From assembly GCF_901709675.1 (NCBI RefSeq), contig NC_051104.1, positions 4,943,501-5,007,500 of the forward strand: a DNA stretch of 64,000 nt, written 5' to 3'. Source of the stretch: Syngnathus acus (Eukaryota > Chordata > Actinopteri > Syngnathiformes > Syngnathidae). A program made the translations under genes and the position numbers. Positions 14,183-26,400 of this stretch are shown piece after piece (the first letter of the stretch is position 1; each line of letters begins with the position of its first letter). The notes under the pieces were generated by a model, which searched no databases, was not told where the DNA came from, and saw nothing but the letters and a program-made list of their open reading frames with translations.

Positions 14183-14249
14183 ATCCATCCATCCATCCAT
14201 CCATCCATCCATCCATCCATCCATCCATCCATCCATCCATCCATCCATC
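14183..14249. repeat. (CATC)n microsatellite, tail of the adjacent LINE
   Basis: About 16 tandem tetranucleotide units. On the minus strand they read GGAT, directly following the 3' end of the LINE fragment, and so are best seen as its terminal repeat tail. Confidence 0.9.
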
Positions 14250-14560
14250 TTCTTCCGCTTATCCGGGATCGGGTCGTGGGGGCAGCAGCTTTAGGAGGGA
14301 CTCCCAGACTTCCCTCTCCCCAGCCACTTCATCCAGCTCATCCTGGGAGATCCCAAGGCGTTCCCAGGCCAGCTGAGAGACATAGTCTCTCCAGCGCGTC
14401 CTGGGTCGTCCCCGGGGTCTCCTCCCGGTGGGACATGCCCGGAACACCTCCCCAGGGAGGCGTCCAGGAGGCATCCTGATGAGATGCCCGAGCCACCTCA
14501 TCTGGCTCCTCTCAACGTGGAGGAGCAGCGGCTCTACTCCGAGTCTCTCTCGGATGACAA
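14250..14560 (-). mobile_element. 5'-truncated non-LTR retrotransposon (LINE), 3' end
   Basis: A minus-strand frame at 14259-14501 encodes a reverse-transcriptase C-terminal region with MRWLGHLIRMPPGRLPGEV, ACPTGRRPRGRPRTRWRDYV and a conserved end PRPDPG. This is familiar from fish LINEs, and a GGAT-repeat tail follows immediately. Only the last 80 or so codons remain, so it is dead on arrival by 5' truncation. Exact clade is not assigned. Confidence 0.85.
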
Positions 14561-17500
14561 GAAAAAGATGCGTGTTTTTAATTGTCTGTTAATTGTCCCC
14601 CCCCCCCGTCTCAATGCCTAGTCAGAGCAGCAAGTCATTTGTCTTGGCAACAAGGAGGATTTGTGAGCTTTACCGGGTGTCTGTTCAGATCTTTTGTTTC
14701 TTTTTGGTACTTTTCTGTATTTGCTGATGTTTTTTGTCCATTAGGTCTTTCCGTCTGGCGTCCTTGATTACCTTCAGGTGAGTAGCCTCGTTTGACGCAG
14801 GTGAGTAGCGTGCACACGCTCAGTCAGCTGCCATTCGCCGCGACAATTTGTATTTGTTTGCATGTTTCTTTGTTACTTTAAACTTTATTTTATGGACTTT
14901 ATGGGTTGATTATTTTGGGACTTTTTGGTTTGTTTGTTTTAGACTCCATCTTGCCTCCCTGCTTCTTTTTGAGTTTGTGACATTTTCTCCAGATGTTGCG
15001 CCTCCCCTGAAGTTCTCCAGACAGAGGTATATAACACACTTTCAAAAACCACCATATTTGATAGAAATATGAATGATCATAGCTCTCTTTTTGATAGATA
15101 GATAAATATACTGGGATACCAAAGCAGTACTGCAGTTTTCTGCTCTTTTGAGACGGTCTCAGCATTCACACGCAATTTCTACTCGCGCCTTATTGCTGCT
15201 ATCCAACCAAAACATGTCACTGTCAGAAACAAACAGGTTTGAGTCACAGAATATGGAAATGACAGAAAGTGCAGGAGAGGCTGTTTTAACACAGATGACA
15301 GCAGGCCCCGTGAGACCATCCACTCTGAAAGCGAGTGAAGGCTCCATGAAGTCGTCAACTTGATGTAAATGGCTTTTTACACGCCGTGGCCTTGTAAAGC
15401 AAAGAGCGCGTTCTGCGCAATCATAAAGACGACAACTATAAGGGCAATGGAGTGTATATCCACAAGTCTTCTCGCAGGATGTGCGCTCGGTGGCCTGAAT
15501 CGCCTCAACGTGTCTCTCGGTGCCGTGACATCGAAACGAAAGTTATCTGAGACTATAAAACAGGTGAGCTATTAATAGGATCCGTTTATTGAAATTCAAT
15601 GCAAACACGCAGCAGCCTTAACAGGCAGTCTATATTTATTGGATGTGGCGGTGTGTCGCTGTGATTCTCTGACAGTTACTTAGCGAGGCCCCTGTGGGCT
15701 TCCGCCTTTTTTTTTTTTTTTTATCCTTAGAAAAGTCATTATAGAAGTGGATTATACACGACAGCAGAATCTCATTCCCAAATGGCTCAGAAAGTGAAGG
15801 TTGAAACATTGGGATTAAAAACACCCCGAGCTAAAGCCCAGTTTAAAAATGAAAGATACATTTGGACTTCTTTTGAAAATGCTCTGCGTGCGTTTGTTTG
15901 GCTCTCAGGCTTGCTGTTATCAATAAAGACTCATCTGCATTCATTTGCTTTGGATTTAAGCCAATCTCCAATACAGTTGTAATCGTAGTAATCATTCATT
16001 AATGCTGACGGAATTATTACCCTTCCAAATTCACTCCATGACTGTCTAGTGAATATATTACATTGTTCTCGCTTTGTTCTGGCTTTTTCTAATCGCAATT
16101 GTGTTGTCCTGTGTGGCAAGTAATGAAAGTCTGTCCAAAGCGGCCCATTCTTTCTCATGAATACACAAAAAAAAAAATCCCTCACTCTCGCCATCAAACT
16201 CTCCTTCGTATAAAAGAGGCTAATTAATTTTTTACGACTTCTAACACTTACTACAGGTGTTATCGCTGACAAATCTATGCAATGCGTCAAAAGCAATTAA
16301 AGGCTTTTGTTCCCCAGTCAGTTGAATTAGCCGAGTGACGACGGTGGAAGCGGGAAGACGGCGTCCTTTTTACATCAAACTCCAATTGTCTTTGCCAATG
16401 TTGTATTTATGTCATTTTTCTTTCCCCAATGTCAGCAACTTTCCAGTGCATTCCAAATGGATTTGAAAAAAAAATAAAAGTGACTGGATATCTGTTACTT
16501 TTTTGTTGTCAGTCCCAAAAAACACCTCCCCGTGTGTGTCCTGTGTGGGTGGCAACATCTATTTTAGTCTCTGTGCTAATGTTCTTGGAGCACTCCTGTT
16601 AAATGATGCAACCTGTCTTCAACGCTATGAAATTCATCTTGCGCTAAAACGCTTTCCTGAAATAGAAATCAGCCAGCACAATATTGCAATCAAACATTTG
16701 AATCAGATGCGCTATTCAATCTGTTTATTATTTCAATCCAGGCTCCAGCTTACTTCTACATTCCACAAATGAAGTTATGCAAAAAAAATTTTTGCGTCCA
16801 AAAAATATTTGAAGATATGTCAATAAACGGCTGATTTTTATTCGTAGTCCAAGTTCAATGAGTGCTTCATGTCTTAATAGAAGTGCTCAATGAATTGTTG
16901 ATGCTGTTAATTAATTGTTTTCCTTCTTGTTGTGTTGTCTGTGTATAAACAGAATTATATTGACAAAATCTGACTCTCACAGCGACCTTGTTTGACCTGT
17001 TTCGTTCTAAATAATGCGTTTTCAACCGAGGCCGATAGAATTAATGTCCTATTTGTGTGTACTCACATTCAATCGTGTGAACAATGCAGACCGGACTATA
17101 AAGCTCAAGAAAGATAGATGATGCTCATACAGTATGTGCGCTGACAGACAGCTGGCATAATTCCCATGAGGCGACAGATTTCCTTTCCTGCTGTTCCAGA
17201 AAACCTCACCCATGAGGTCAACAACAATCTAAATTTCAATTAAATTGGAAACTGTGGCTGATGGAGACCGAATGAATGTTGATGGATCTTTGTCTGCGGG
17301 TTCGGGGCTCGGTGAGGAAAAAAAAAAAAAAAGCATTCGGGCAATTATTTCATTATCATAAATCCCTCCGACTGCCAGCCAGGGTCGGCGCTCTGGCCGA
17401 GATTAGTCGCAAACGCAATTATTATAACAATTAGAAAGCAGACAGCAAGCAGTGTGGCCTGCGGGAGGATGAAGAAAATTTGAATGTCAACTTAAAGAGG

Positions 17501-18135
17501 GTTATTAAAATGCTGAAGGTGAAGAGAAGATTGAGATTGTTCTCAGGTGCTTCCATTTTTTTCCACCCAATTTTTACGATACTATTTTACTATTAGTGAT
17601 GATAAAAGTGGAGTAGTGTGATGTGATGCCGCCATAGACCTATTTAAGTATTTGCTTTGATCCAAACTATATAACTCAAATCGCGTTCATTTTCAGTTCG
17701 GTTTTGTGCGTGGTCGAACGGAAATCCCCAGCAATTAACTTGGGCAACTTACGTACGCTTTGACGCGCCCCCATTAATGCTTTACTTCCCATTTAGTGAC
17801 ACAGTTAAGAAGCTATTAGAGCAGAGCTGCGAGATCCACTAAAGGCTTTTCAGGGACAACATAATTGCACATGTGAAGAGGTCATTCCCGCTAATTGACG
17901 CTAGCATGCAAGTGGATCCCAGTCGACACTTTCTCTGCTGGTACCCTTTCTCCAGTTGCTATTATCTCAGTGTGAGACGATGGAGACCATTTGTCTCTCA
18001 GCAAGGGAGGACATTGGATGAGTTTCCCCCCGATGGGTTTCCAGCATGCATGCATAATAACCGTTATCATAAACATCTAAGCATCAAATATTTGGTACAT
18101 TGGATGAGCTAATAGGATTCCAGGCATTCTTTCAT
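14561..18135. other. Intergenic, no gene seen
   Basis: No coding exon or RNA gene recognised. A run of ten C lies at about 14598-14608, and A/T homopolymers are scattered. Confidence 0.6.
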
Positions 18136-18381
18136 TACCGTATTTTCCGCACTATAAGGCGCACCGGATTATAAGGCGCACCTTCAATGAATGGCCCATT
18201 TTAAAACGTTGTCCATTTATAAGATATATACATTTGGCCCGCGGGCCGGACTTTGGACACGCCTGCTGTAGTGGCTCAATATTGGTCCATATATAAGGCG
18301 CACCTGATTATAAGGCGCACTGTCGGCTTTTGAGGACATTGGAGGGTTTTAGGTGCGCCTTATAGTGCGGAAAATACGGTA
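18136..18381. mobile_element. Palindromic MITE, TACCGTATTTTCCGCAC termini
   Basis: Both ends are near-perfect inverted copies (CCGTATTTTCCGCACTATAA), bounded by TA. Inside, further GGCGCACC modules alternate with a GC-rich segment, CCCGCGGGCCGGACTTTGG. This is a larger relative of the copy at 12573. Confidence 0.85.
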
Positions 18382-21300
18382 GTCATTTTTCTCCTGCACT
18401 TCAACTAATTTTCTTCAACGATTTTTGAAGGTACATTCATTGATAAGATCTTCCAAGCCAACGTATATATAGAGACAGTGTAAATATTTGCCCGGATCTT
18501 TGATATTGTTACTGATTCTAGAGGCTCCTCCTCTCAAGTTCTCCTGTTGCATTTTAATTAGCAGTCAAACTCCGAAGCAGCCAGCGTCAGGAAATAATCA
18601 GTCGAAGGCTGATGCGGCAGGTCGGCAAGCAATCAACTGCTGACTTCCTGGCTGTCTGACAGAATTGACCTTCAGCGGAAGATCTCATTAGTAGAGTTTA
18701 GACGTGTGTTGTTGTTGGTTGAATAGTGGAGAACAATTTAGAGTGTTGGAAAATAATCAACTGCTTACTTTGGGTTTTGGTTGGCAACAATTGCTTCGAA
18801 TAACATTTTTCTCGTCCTTTGTGTCTCATAATGAATTTGCCAAAATAGTTTGCTTTCTTTATTGTTGTCAAAAATGTGGACTCATTCCAGCATATAACTG
18901 CATCGCCAGGAAGCCATGCCTTCTCCTCCTTTTTTTTTTTCTTAATGTTGCCATCAACCCACATTGAGGCCGTTGCCCGGGCTCATCACGCAAAGTGCCG
19001 GCGGCTGCAGCTGAATGCATCTCTGAGTTTGCACTGCAAGCCAGTAGACGGGCCGGAGGACACATCTGCCATGACACTAATGCACTGACTCAGTGCTCAG
19101 GGCTTAACACTGCAGCCAGGACCAAACCCAAAGGGGTTTTGACACTTCAGGGAACCATTTTCCACCAAGCACCTCTACATCCTCGCTACATCAGTCTTCC
19201 GCCAAAATAACATTTCTTGATGTCATCGATAATGGCATCTTTTGTTATACATGGGGGGGGGGGGTTATTATGGAAACCTACTGTCACTTGAGGGATTATG
19301 GGGGGAAAAAAAGCTATTAGAGACTACTGCGACTGTCATCCTAATAATGATGTATGACTAAGAGGCAGGTTGAAGATGTCCTTGTCTTTGTGTGAGGGTG
19401 TCAACTGCCCCCCTGAGTCGAATGGCGATAACACCTTTAATGGCTCAATCTCCATCATGTGCACAAGTGTGTGTGTGCCAGAATGCACCAGTTTAGTGCT
19501 TGTCAATACGTATGCTTCAATTTGTTCATCTCATTATTTCCACATCTTTGATGTCAAGGCCAATTATAACACCCTCTTCTTTTTTTTGGCCTCTTTCAGG
19601 TTTTATTGTCCAAAAGCTAGATGGAAGGAACGACGTCATCAAATGGTGTATAGCGAGTTCAAAGGTAAGGAAATATCTGTATTATATAAAGTGAAGCTTC
19701 ACAATGTATTATGAATATAATATAATATATATAATATATATACAATATAATGTATGTAATATAAATATACGAGCCGCATTTTTTTTTGGTTCAGTGGCCT
19801 AAATGCGACACCACATGCCCATCTAGCCGTGTCGTAAAATGAAGTCATCAAGGTACACATCATTATCACCTAATTCTAGTTTAATAGGATTACCAGTAAT
19901 TGCACACGTAGCATCTCTGAGTTTATATTTCATTAAATGTAATTTCGATTTGATTACGATGAGTTTATATTTGATGTTGTGCAAATCAGAGCGGGCCTGT
20001 GCAAGGTTAAATTAAATAACGCACGATAGTTGTTGTAACTTTATTAGCTCTAATATAATTGTTGGTTAGACCGTGTCGGATAAAAAAAAACACTCAGGTG
20101 TGGATTTAAGATGACAGATTGATATTCAAATGATGTTTGTCTCTAAAGTCTCTATCAGTAGGGATGAATTATGAGAGCAGATCTAATAAAGATTCTGGAT
20201 TTGTGGGCGGGGCTAGAGTTAACATCTAATGGCCACTTCTGTAATACAGTATTAAACTATTCATGATAACTATTTTCTAAAACGTTAATGTCCATAATGC
20301 ATTAAGTTCCAAATCCAGGCCACCTTTAACTCCAGCCTATAATGAGTCGTTGGTTGCAGACTGGTGGGGAACAAGGGAACTCTGTGAAATGTGAGCGAAA
20401 GTCAATGGAACAGAATGAGTCCTATCGATCTCTGTTGAAATACACGCTGGGCGTGCAAACATGGCCAGTCAAAGTGACCCCATTTAACTAGAATGTGTAG
20501 AGGCCTATTTATTGAATGTTCCCTTTCTACGCACAAGCTTAAAGGAGCTTGGTTATTTTTATTTAAATGCCATCACCTGTAAATAGCATTGGAATGCGAG
20601 AAGGAAATCAAACAAATGTTAACATTATGCGTTATTACATATCCCACAATGACAAATTGAGTTTTGTCGTGCTTGGGTCGTTTCATTTTCACTTTATATT
20701 GGTGTCATTGCAATTCTAGTGTGTTTACCCAGACATTTATTTTCACTGGACATTTCATTGGCTTTTTTACCGAGGCGTGCTCTTGTCTCAGCCGACTAAA
20801 TTACAAGTAAAAATATCATGTCATCACTTCTTTCCAAATAGATCAAGACGGCTGTAAAGCAGATTTCCTAGAAGGAAAAAAAAATAGATTGTATGTAAGA
20901 ATTTTGATTGGATTGTCACACGAGCATAACACAGGTGGCTACGATATGATGGTTTCTTTGTTTCTCTGGTTCCTCGCCCTGCCTTTGGGTCACGCTTGGC
21001 TGTCTCGGGTGACACATGCGTGCAGCTCGTTCGCAAAGCCCGCTGCTGCAATCTGAAGCGGCAGATCTGGTTACCTGAGGGGCCTCCCCTGAGCTCCGAG
21101 CCCATATCAAACCACACACTTGAACAGAGGTGGGAAGGTGGTCACATCTCAGACGTCTGGGAAGAGTTGTGGACGGGGGGGGGGGGGGTTTACTTTACTT
21201 TGGATACAATCACTATAGAGGTAAGGCTTGTTCAAATAAAGAATGTCTTCGCTTCGGTAAGTCATAAAAAATGTATGTAGCAAAGGAAATCGGGTGAGCT

Positions 21301-23036
21301 GAGGTGAACGCTACAGTTGGTTTAAGCTGAAGCAACGGCCTTGCTGAAGATTGTAATGGCCGGAAATCAGCAGGTGTCCTCACTGCTCTGTCATTAATAA
21401 ACAATGATGAGGTGATTCATGGGTGCAATTGAACTAGAATCAAGGTTTATGGAAGGGAGGGGGAACTCTGACGCACATTTGTAGCCATAGTGACCATGTC
21501 AGCGCACTTATTGAAGTTGCATGTAGCTTATTCATCTTCCAATAGGTCTGCATAGAAAGCGAAATGTGGTAACCATATGCTTGATCCCGCCTCTGCCAGC
21601 CATCTTGTTTCCACCTCATCTCCCGTTTCCTCTTTTTCATTTATTTTGATTAAACCCACATTGCGCTCTCTTAACGTCGTCGAGTCTGCGCCATCTGCGC
21701 GAGACAGAGCCACCGGAGGGTCATCAGAAGATCCAGACAAGATCCATTAAAAAAAAAAATGTTTCAGAAGAATTGGCCTTCAAGCAAGCATGTAAGGAAA
21801 GGATTGAGCTGAACATAGTCAAGTGCTTTGCCACCAAAACACCAGCTGGTGTGCATTTCATAGCTCATTTGTTCTTGAGGTGGGTCTCCATTCCCGGAGC
21901 ATCATTTGGAATACACGGGAACCAACTAAAAATTGGTTTTGCTAAAAGAGACGTAAGAGAATTTGCATGAAAAGGAAGATTGATGTAAGTAGATCCAGAG
22001 AGGCCCGTCTGGATCTCATTGCTCATGTCGTGGACAGAATGGGAGGCATCTCGTGGACATGTATGTAATGTTGTGGAACAAACTCCTTGGAGCTACGGAG
22101 TAGCAGCCCGTTTCATCTGCTCAATCTTGCAGTCAAATGCTGACAAGCAGATGGATGAGGCAGCCATGGGCTTCGGGTAAACAATGGAAGTTGATAAGTC
22201 CAAGTCAAAGATAAGGAATAAGTTAACACCTTTCGGAAAAAAAAAAAAGAAGCCTTCCATCTGTGTTCAAAAAGCCTCACCAAAAAAAAAAAAAATCTGA
22301 GCTGCCTTGGGGAATGTTGAGGGATTCAGCAAAAAGCGGGAAAGAATGGAAAACTATTAAATACGGTTTGGGGCCGAGGACAGTTTGATAGCACACCTTT
22401 CAGAATGTTAGAACAGCATATAAAAATGAACATTCATTTCTCCTGCAGGAGCAATCCCTCTCCATTTTATTCATCGGCCAGATGTGAAAGGATGCTCGCC
22501 GACATTGCACAAAAGAACCAGCCGGGATGTGCATTACGCTTAATGGAGAGCAGATATGATTCAAAATTGTAGAAAAGAACAAGGACAAGTAATACAAATA
22601 TGCTGTCTTGTTTATAAGCAGTACTATTTTTTTGGGTAGGATAAAATTAAAAGGAAATAATGTGGTTATTAATGCAAAGATGTAATAAGCTGCTCTTTTC
22701 CGGATGAGAGGAGTAAATACTCCATTGTCAAGTTAACTCAAGTAATACGAAGCAAACATTTGCATTGGCTCGTTTTATTATTCTTTTTTTTTTTAACTTC
22801 CATTAAGTCATGAATGAATGTTGACACACTCTGATTCATTCATTTGCATTTAGATGCAGCCGAGTCAGTACGACTCTAACAAGTGAGGAATTATTTTATT
22901 TTCCTACTCAGGGCTCTTTCAGCTTTGATCGTTCATTCTGAGACAATGTTATCCTTAACAAAAAATTCCAAGTTCACACATAGTTCATGTCATTGGCTTT
23001 TTTCAAAGCAGCTGCATGATTTTCTTTTCATACAAT
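18382..23036. other. Intergenic, no gene seen
   Basis: No coding exon recognised. G runs at about 19252-19263 and 21175-21188, and A runs at about 22240-22295. The AT-rich part near 19715-19770 has TATAATATA-type simple sequence. Confidence 0.6.
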
Positions 23037-23427
23037 TATCCTCTGCCATGGGGCGGCTCGGTGGCGCACTGGGTAGCACGTCCGCCTCACAGTTAGGAGG
23101 GTGCGGGTTCGATTCCACCTCCGGCCCTCCCTGTGTGGAGTTTGCATGTTCTCCCCGGGCCCGCGTGGGTTTTCTCCGGGCACTCCGGTTTCCTCCCACA
23201 TCCCAAAGACATGCTTGGTAGGCCGATTGAAGACTCCAAATTGTCCCTAGGTGTGAGTGCGAGTGCAAATGGTTGTTTGTCTCTGTGTGCCCTGTGATTG
23301 GCTGGCGACCGGTTCAGGGTGTCCCCCGCCTACTGCCCGATGACGGCTGGGATAGGCTCCAGCACTCCCGCGACCCCCGTGGGGACTAAGCGGTTCAGAA
23401 AATGGATGGATGGATATCCTCTGCCAT
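23037..23427 (+). mobile_element. tRNA-derived SINE with LINE-type tail and intact 13-bp target-site duplication
   Basis: The element spans about 23050-23414. Its head resembles a tRNA gene, with an A-box-like segment (GGTGGCGCACTGGGTAGCAC) and B box GGTTCGATTCC. The body has TGTGGAGTTTGCATGTTCTC and TTTCCTCCCACATCCCAAAG, and the tail has GGGATAGGCTCCAGC and GGATGGATGG, matching a very abundant fish SINE/LINE-2-like 3' end. Flanking both sides is the identical 13-mer TATCCTCTGCCAT (23037-23049 and 23415-23427), so insertion is fairly recent. Confidence 0.88.
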
Positions 23428-26400
23428 ATTGTCAGATTAAATTATGGTGCATATTAAATTCAAGGGCCAGATGCATAAATTGTTTTGGTGGGAATTCAAA
23501 TGAACAAAAGGTTCATATGGATTGATGGATTGATCAACAAAATGTCACATGTTTAAAATAACATCATGAAATATGATTTGACGTACTTTGTGTCTGAATC
23601 TGGACCATCTTATGGTGGATGAAGACATCTGGGCCATCCAAGAGTAGAAGTGGGTCAGGGATATTATTTGGACCCATTCTTTCCTGAAGTGCTTAAAAGG
23701 TTCATGAGGTCTAAGTTAAGACAGCCTAATATGATTTCCCCGCTTGCTAATTATATCATGAATAATTTGACACACTGGCAACTACGCGCATGCACGAGGT
23801 GGAGAAGATAATGGAAGTGGGAAAAGAAGAAGTTGAAGAAAAAAAAAAAGACAGATGATTCTTTGAGACGGAGCTGACACGGTTAGTGATGTTCCAGCAG
23901 GCTAAAGGGGGCCATAAAAAGATGGGCCATTTTCTCAACTGCAGATGGTAATAAGACAAGTTAATGCATAGCTTTCAAATGAAACCTTTATGACTTTCAA
24001 GTCGTCGGAGCCCTTGGCGACAACTTCTTTCTGCTCGTCACTTCGATTGAAATTAGCCGGAAAAGGCGCTTTTTTTAATCGTCCAATTTGGAAATAGTGT
24101 TTGCGCTTCTTTTTTTTTTAAGCTAAATGGCTCTCCATGCAAGTCTACAAAAGCATCAGTAGAGTCAATTTGTTTGCTTTCTGTTTTGCTCGCAAACAAG
24201 TCGGGCGACTAATTAGTCTGAAAGGAGCGTAGCCAAGAAGACAACGTTGTTGTCGTCCCCTTTGGGGTGTTTTTGACATGGTTGCCGACACAGTGCAATT
24301 TGTTTGCCGTTCAGCAAATTGCGTCACTGAATCCTCGTGTTTTCTTTCTTGCCGCCGCCAACATGTGGCTTCTTTTTTCCCCTCCTTCCCATCCCTTGGA
24401 TGATTAATGGGAACTGTCTGCAAAAATCCCTTCTTAAACCGTTGCAGTGTGACATTCAATTGGTTTGAAGTTCAAAGAGACAACTAAGTCAAGTAGCTGA
24501 CAGTTTGGAGTTTTATTTCCAAGTAGCAACATTTTCAGCTGACTTAAAAAATATATAAAAGTTTTGGTCCAGTCCAATACATTTGTCTAAATAAATAACA
24601 TTAAATAAATAAATTAAAATAAATTAAAATACATTAAAATAAATTAAAATGAATAAATAAATACATTTTGTAGTTTATTTTAGTAGTGGTATAGCAGATT
24701 GATTGTCCTGAGAGATTTTATTCCCAAAACATATCCTGGTTTCTTGCGTGCGTCCAATGTCTTTGTCCATGAAATTTGGCAGCTAAGTGACAGATAAATG
24801 AAGCAAGCAAGAGGTAGATGACACAGAGGGGCTATGAAACTGTGAAGTTAGAAATAGGGATGCGTCGCAGGAAGCTGACAGCCCCGCCGCCGAAGGACAG
24901 GCCATTGTGGGAATGAGAAGCAATATCGGGCTGGCGATGAGACGAGCGGAGCAGAGCGCATCAGTGACACTCGGGTAAAGAGATATGTGGACAAAGGAAT
25001 GCGTGCACCAAGAGGAGGCAGGCAGGCAGGCAGGCCTATTGGAGCGGATTAACGTAGACTGAGGAGATGTTGTTGTCATGTGTCTGAGGAGCAGTGACTC
25101 AAAGGCTTTTGAAGATGTTCACAGATTGCAGCCACCCTTATTCTATATGAAGAAAGTATTTCCATCAATCTCACACATACCTGGCAGGTGCTACCCCTTC
25201 ACCTGACAAATGAATCATCGGGATGACTTTGGGATGGATGAGGAACAGCTCCCGTATGTTGGGCCCGTTGGGAACTTGAGGAACCAAGACTTATTTCCCT
25301 AAACTAAGAGAAGGCACGGTCGGACTAAATGGACTGGAGATTGGGGACATTTATCTGTGGGGACGAGAGATGACTCCAGATACGAGCGTGCGTGTGCGTG
25401 CAGTTCATATCCTTATCACGACCTATTTCTCCTTATGTTACCTGGTATCATCAAAGCTTCTTATCTTCAATGTGCGAGGCGGTGAGGAAGGCCAGGTCAG
25501 CTATACGAGGGAGATTACCTTTACGTTTGCACCAAAAGCAGCAGAACAAAGGAGCAGACAATGTTCCCGCAGATGTTCCAGAAATGAAAAAAAATAAAAA
25601 AGGAAATCTGTGAAATTGGATGACACACATATTTGAACTCTTATGCTTTGCCTTTAAAGTTATATTAGATTTGGGTAAGACTATGATAATCATGATTCAA
25701 AATAATAATTTAAAAAATCCTAATCAGAATAACGAAATAAAAATATTAATAAAAATAATGAAATAGAATAAAAATAATTTAAAAATAATAATAATAATAA
25801 TAGAATTGGAACAGCTTCGGTTCCATTTGTATTTTTTTTGTACAGCTGTTACCCAAAAACTTGCTCACGATGGGTCACAGCGGATTTTAGAACAGCAGCT
25901 GTTGACAACAGCTGTATCTTAAGTGTCCATCCCAAACACCCTGCAGCCATCAGTGACAATGACTCGCCATGATAGAAATAATATGATTCTAGTCTGTTTG
26001 AGCGGGGTAAAGGCTGAGAGAAGGAAACACACCCAGATTTGAAATTTTCATCTTCCTTCAATACTTAATGGATGACGTTGCATTGGAAAACCCCTTCAAC
26101 TCTCCAAACAATAAAACTTACCTGGTGTTCATGACATGAACTTTCCAACTCCAACATTGCAGCCACGCTGGAAATGAAATCATCCGCGTTAGGCCGCGAC
26201 TCAGTCTGGTTATGCTCAGAATCCTCGAGCCATATGGAAGGGATCACACATCTTCAGCTTGTCCATTTGTACTTTTTTTCATTTAACTTTATACTCCCCC
26301 AGCAATTAATCTTGCATTGAATATGTACTTACTTGGCTCCGGCAATCTTTTTTTTTTTTCTATTTAGACGATGTTGCGATAACATTGACCCTTTACGCAA

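Noticed and set aside
14259-14501. 80-aa minus-strand frame as a host gene
   Set aside because: It is the C-terminal end of a fish LINE reverse transcriptase with its GGAT tail, so it is annotated as a mobile element.
19370-19714. 114-aa open frame with an acceptor-like CTCTTTCAG inside
   Set aside because: The acceptor-like sequence and GTAAGG donor near 19663 could bound an exon-like piece, but its translation matches nothing I know and there is no neighbouring exon.
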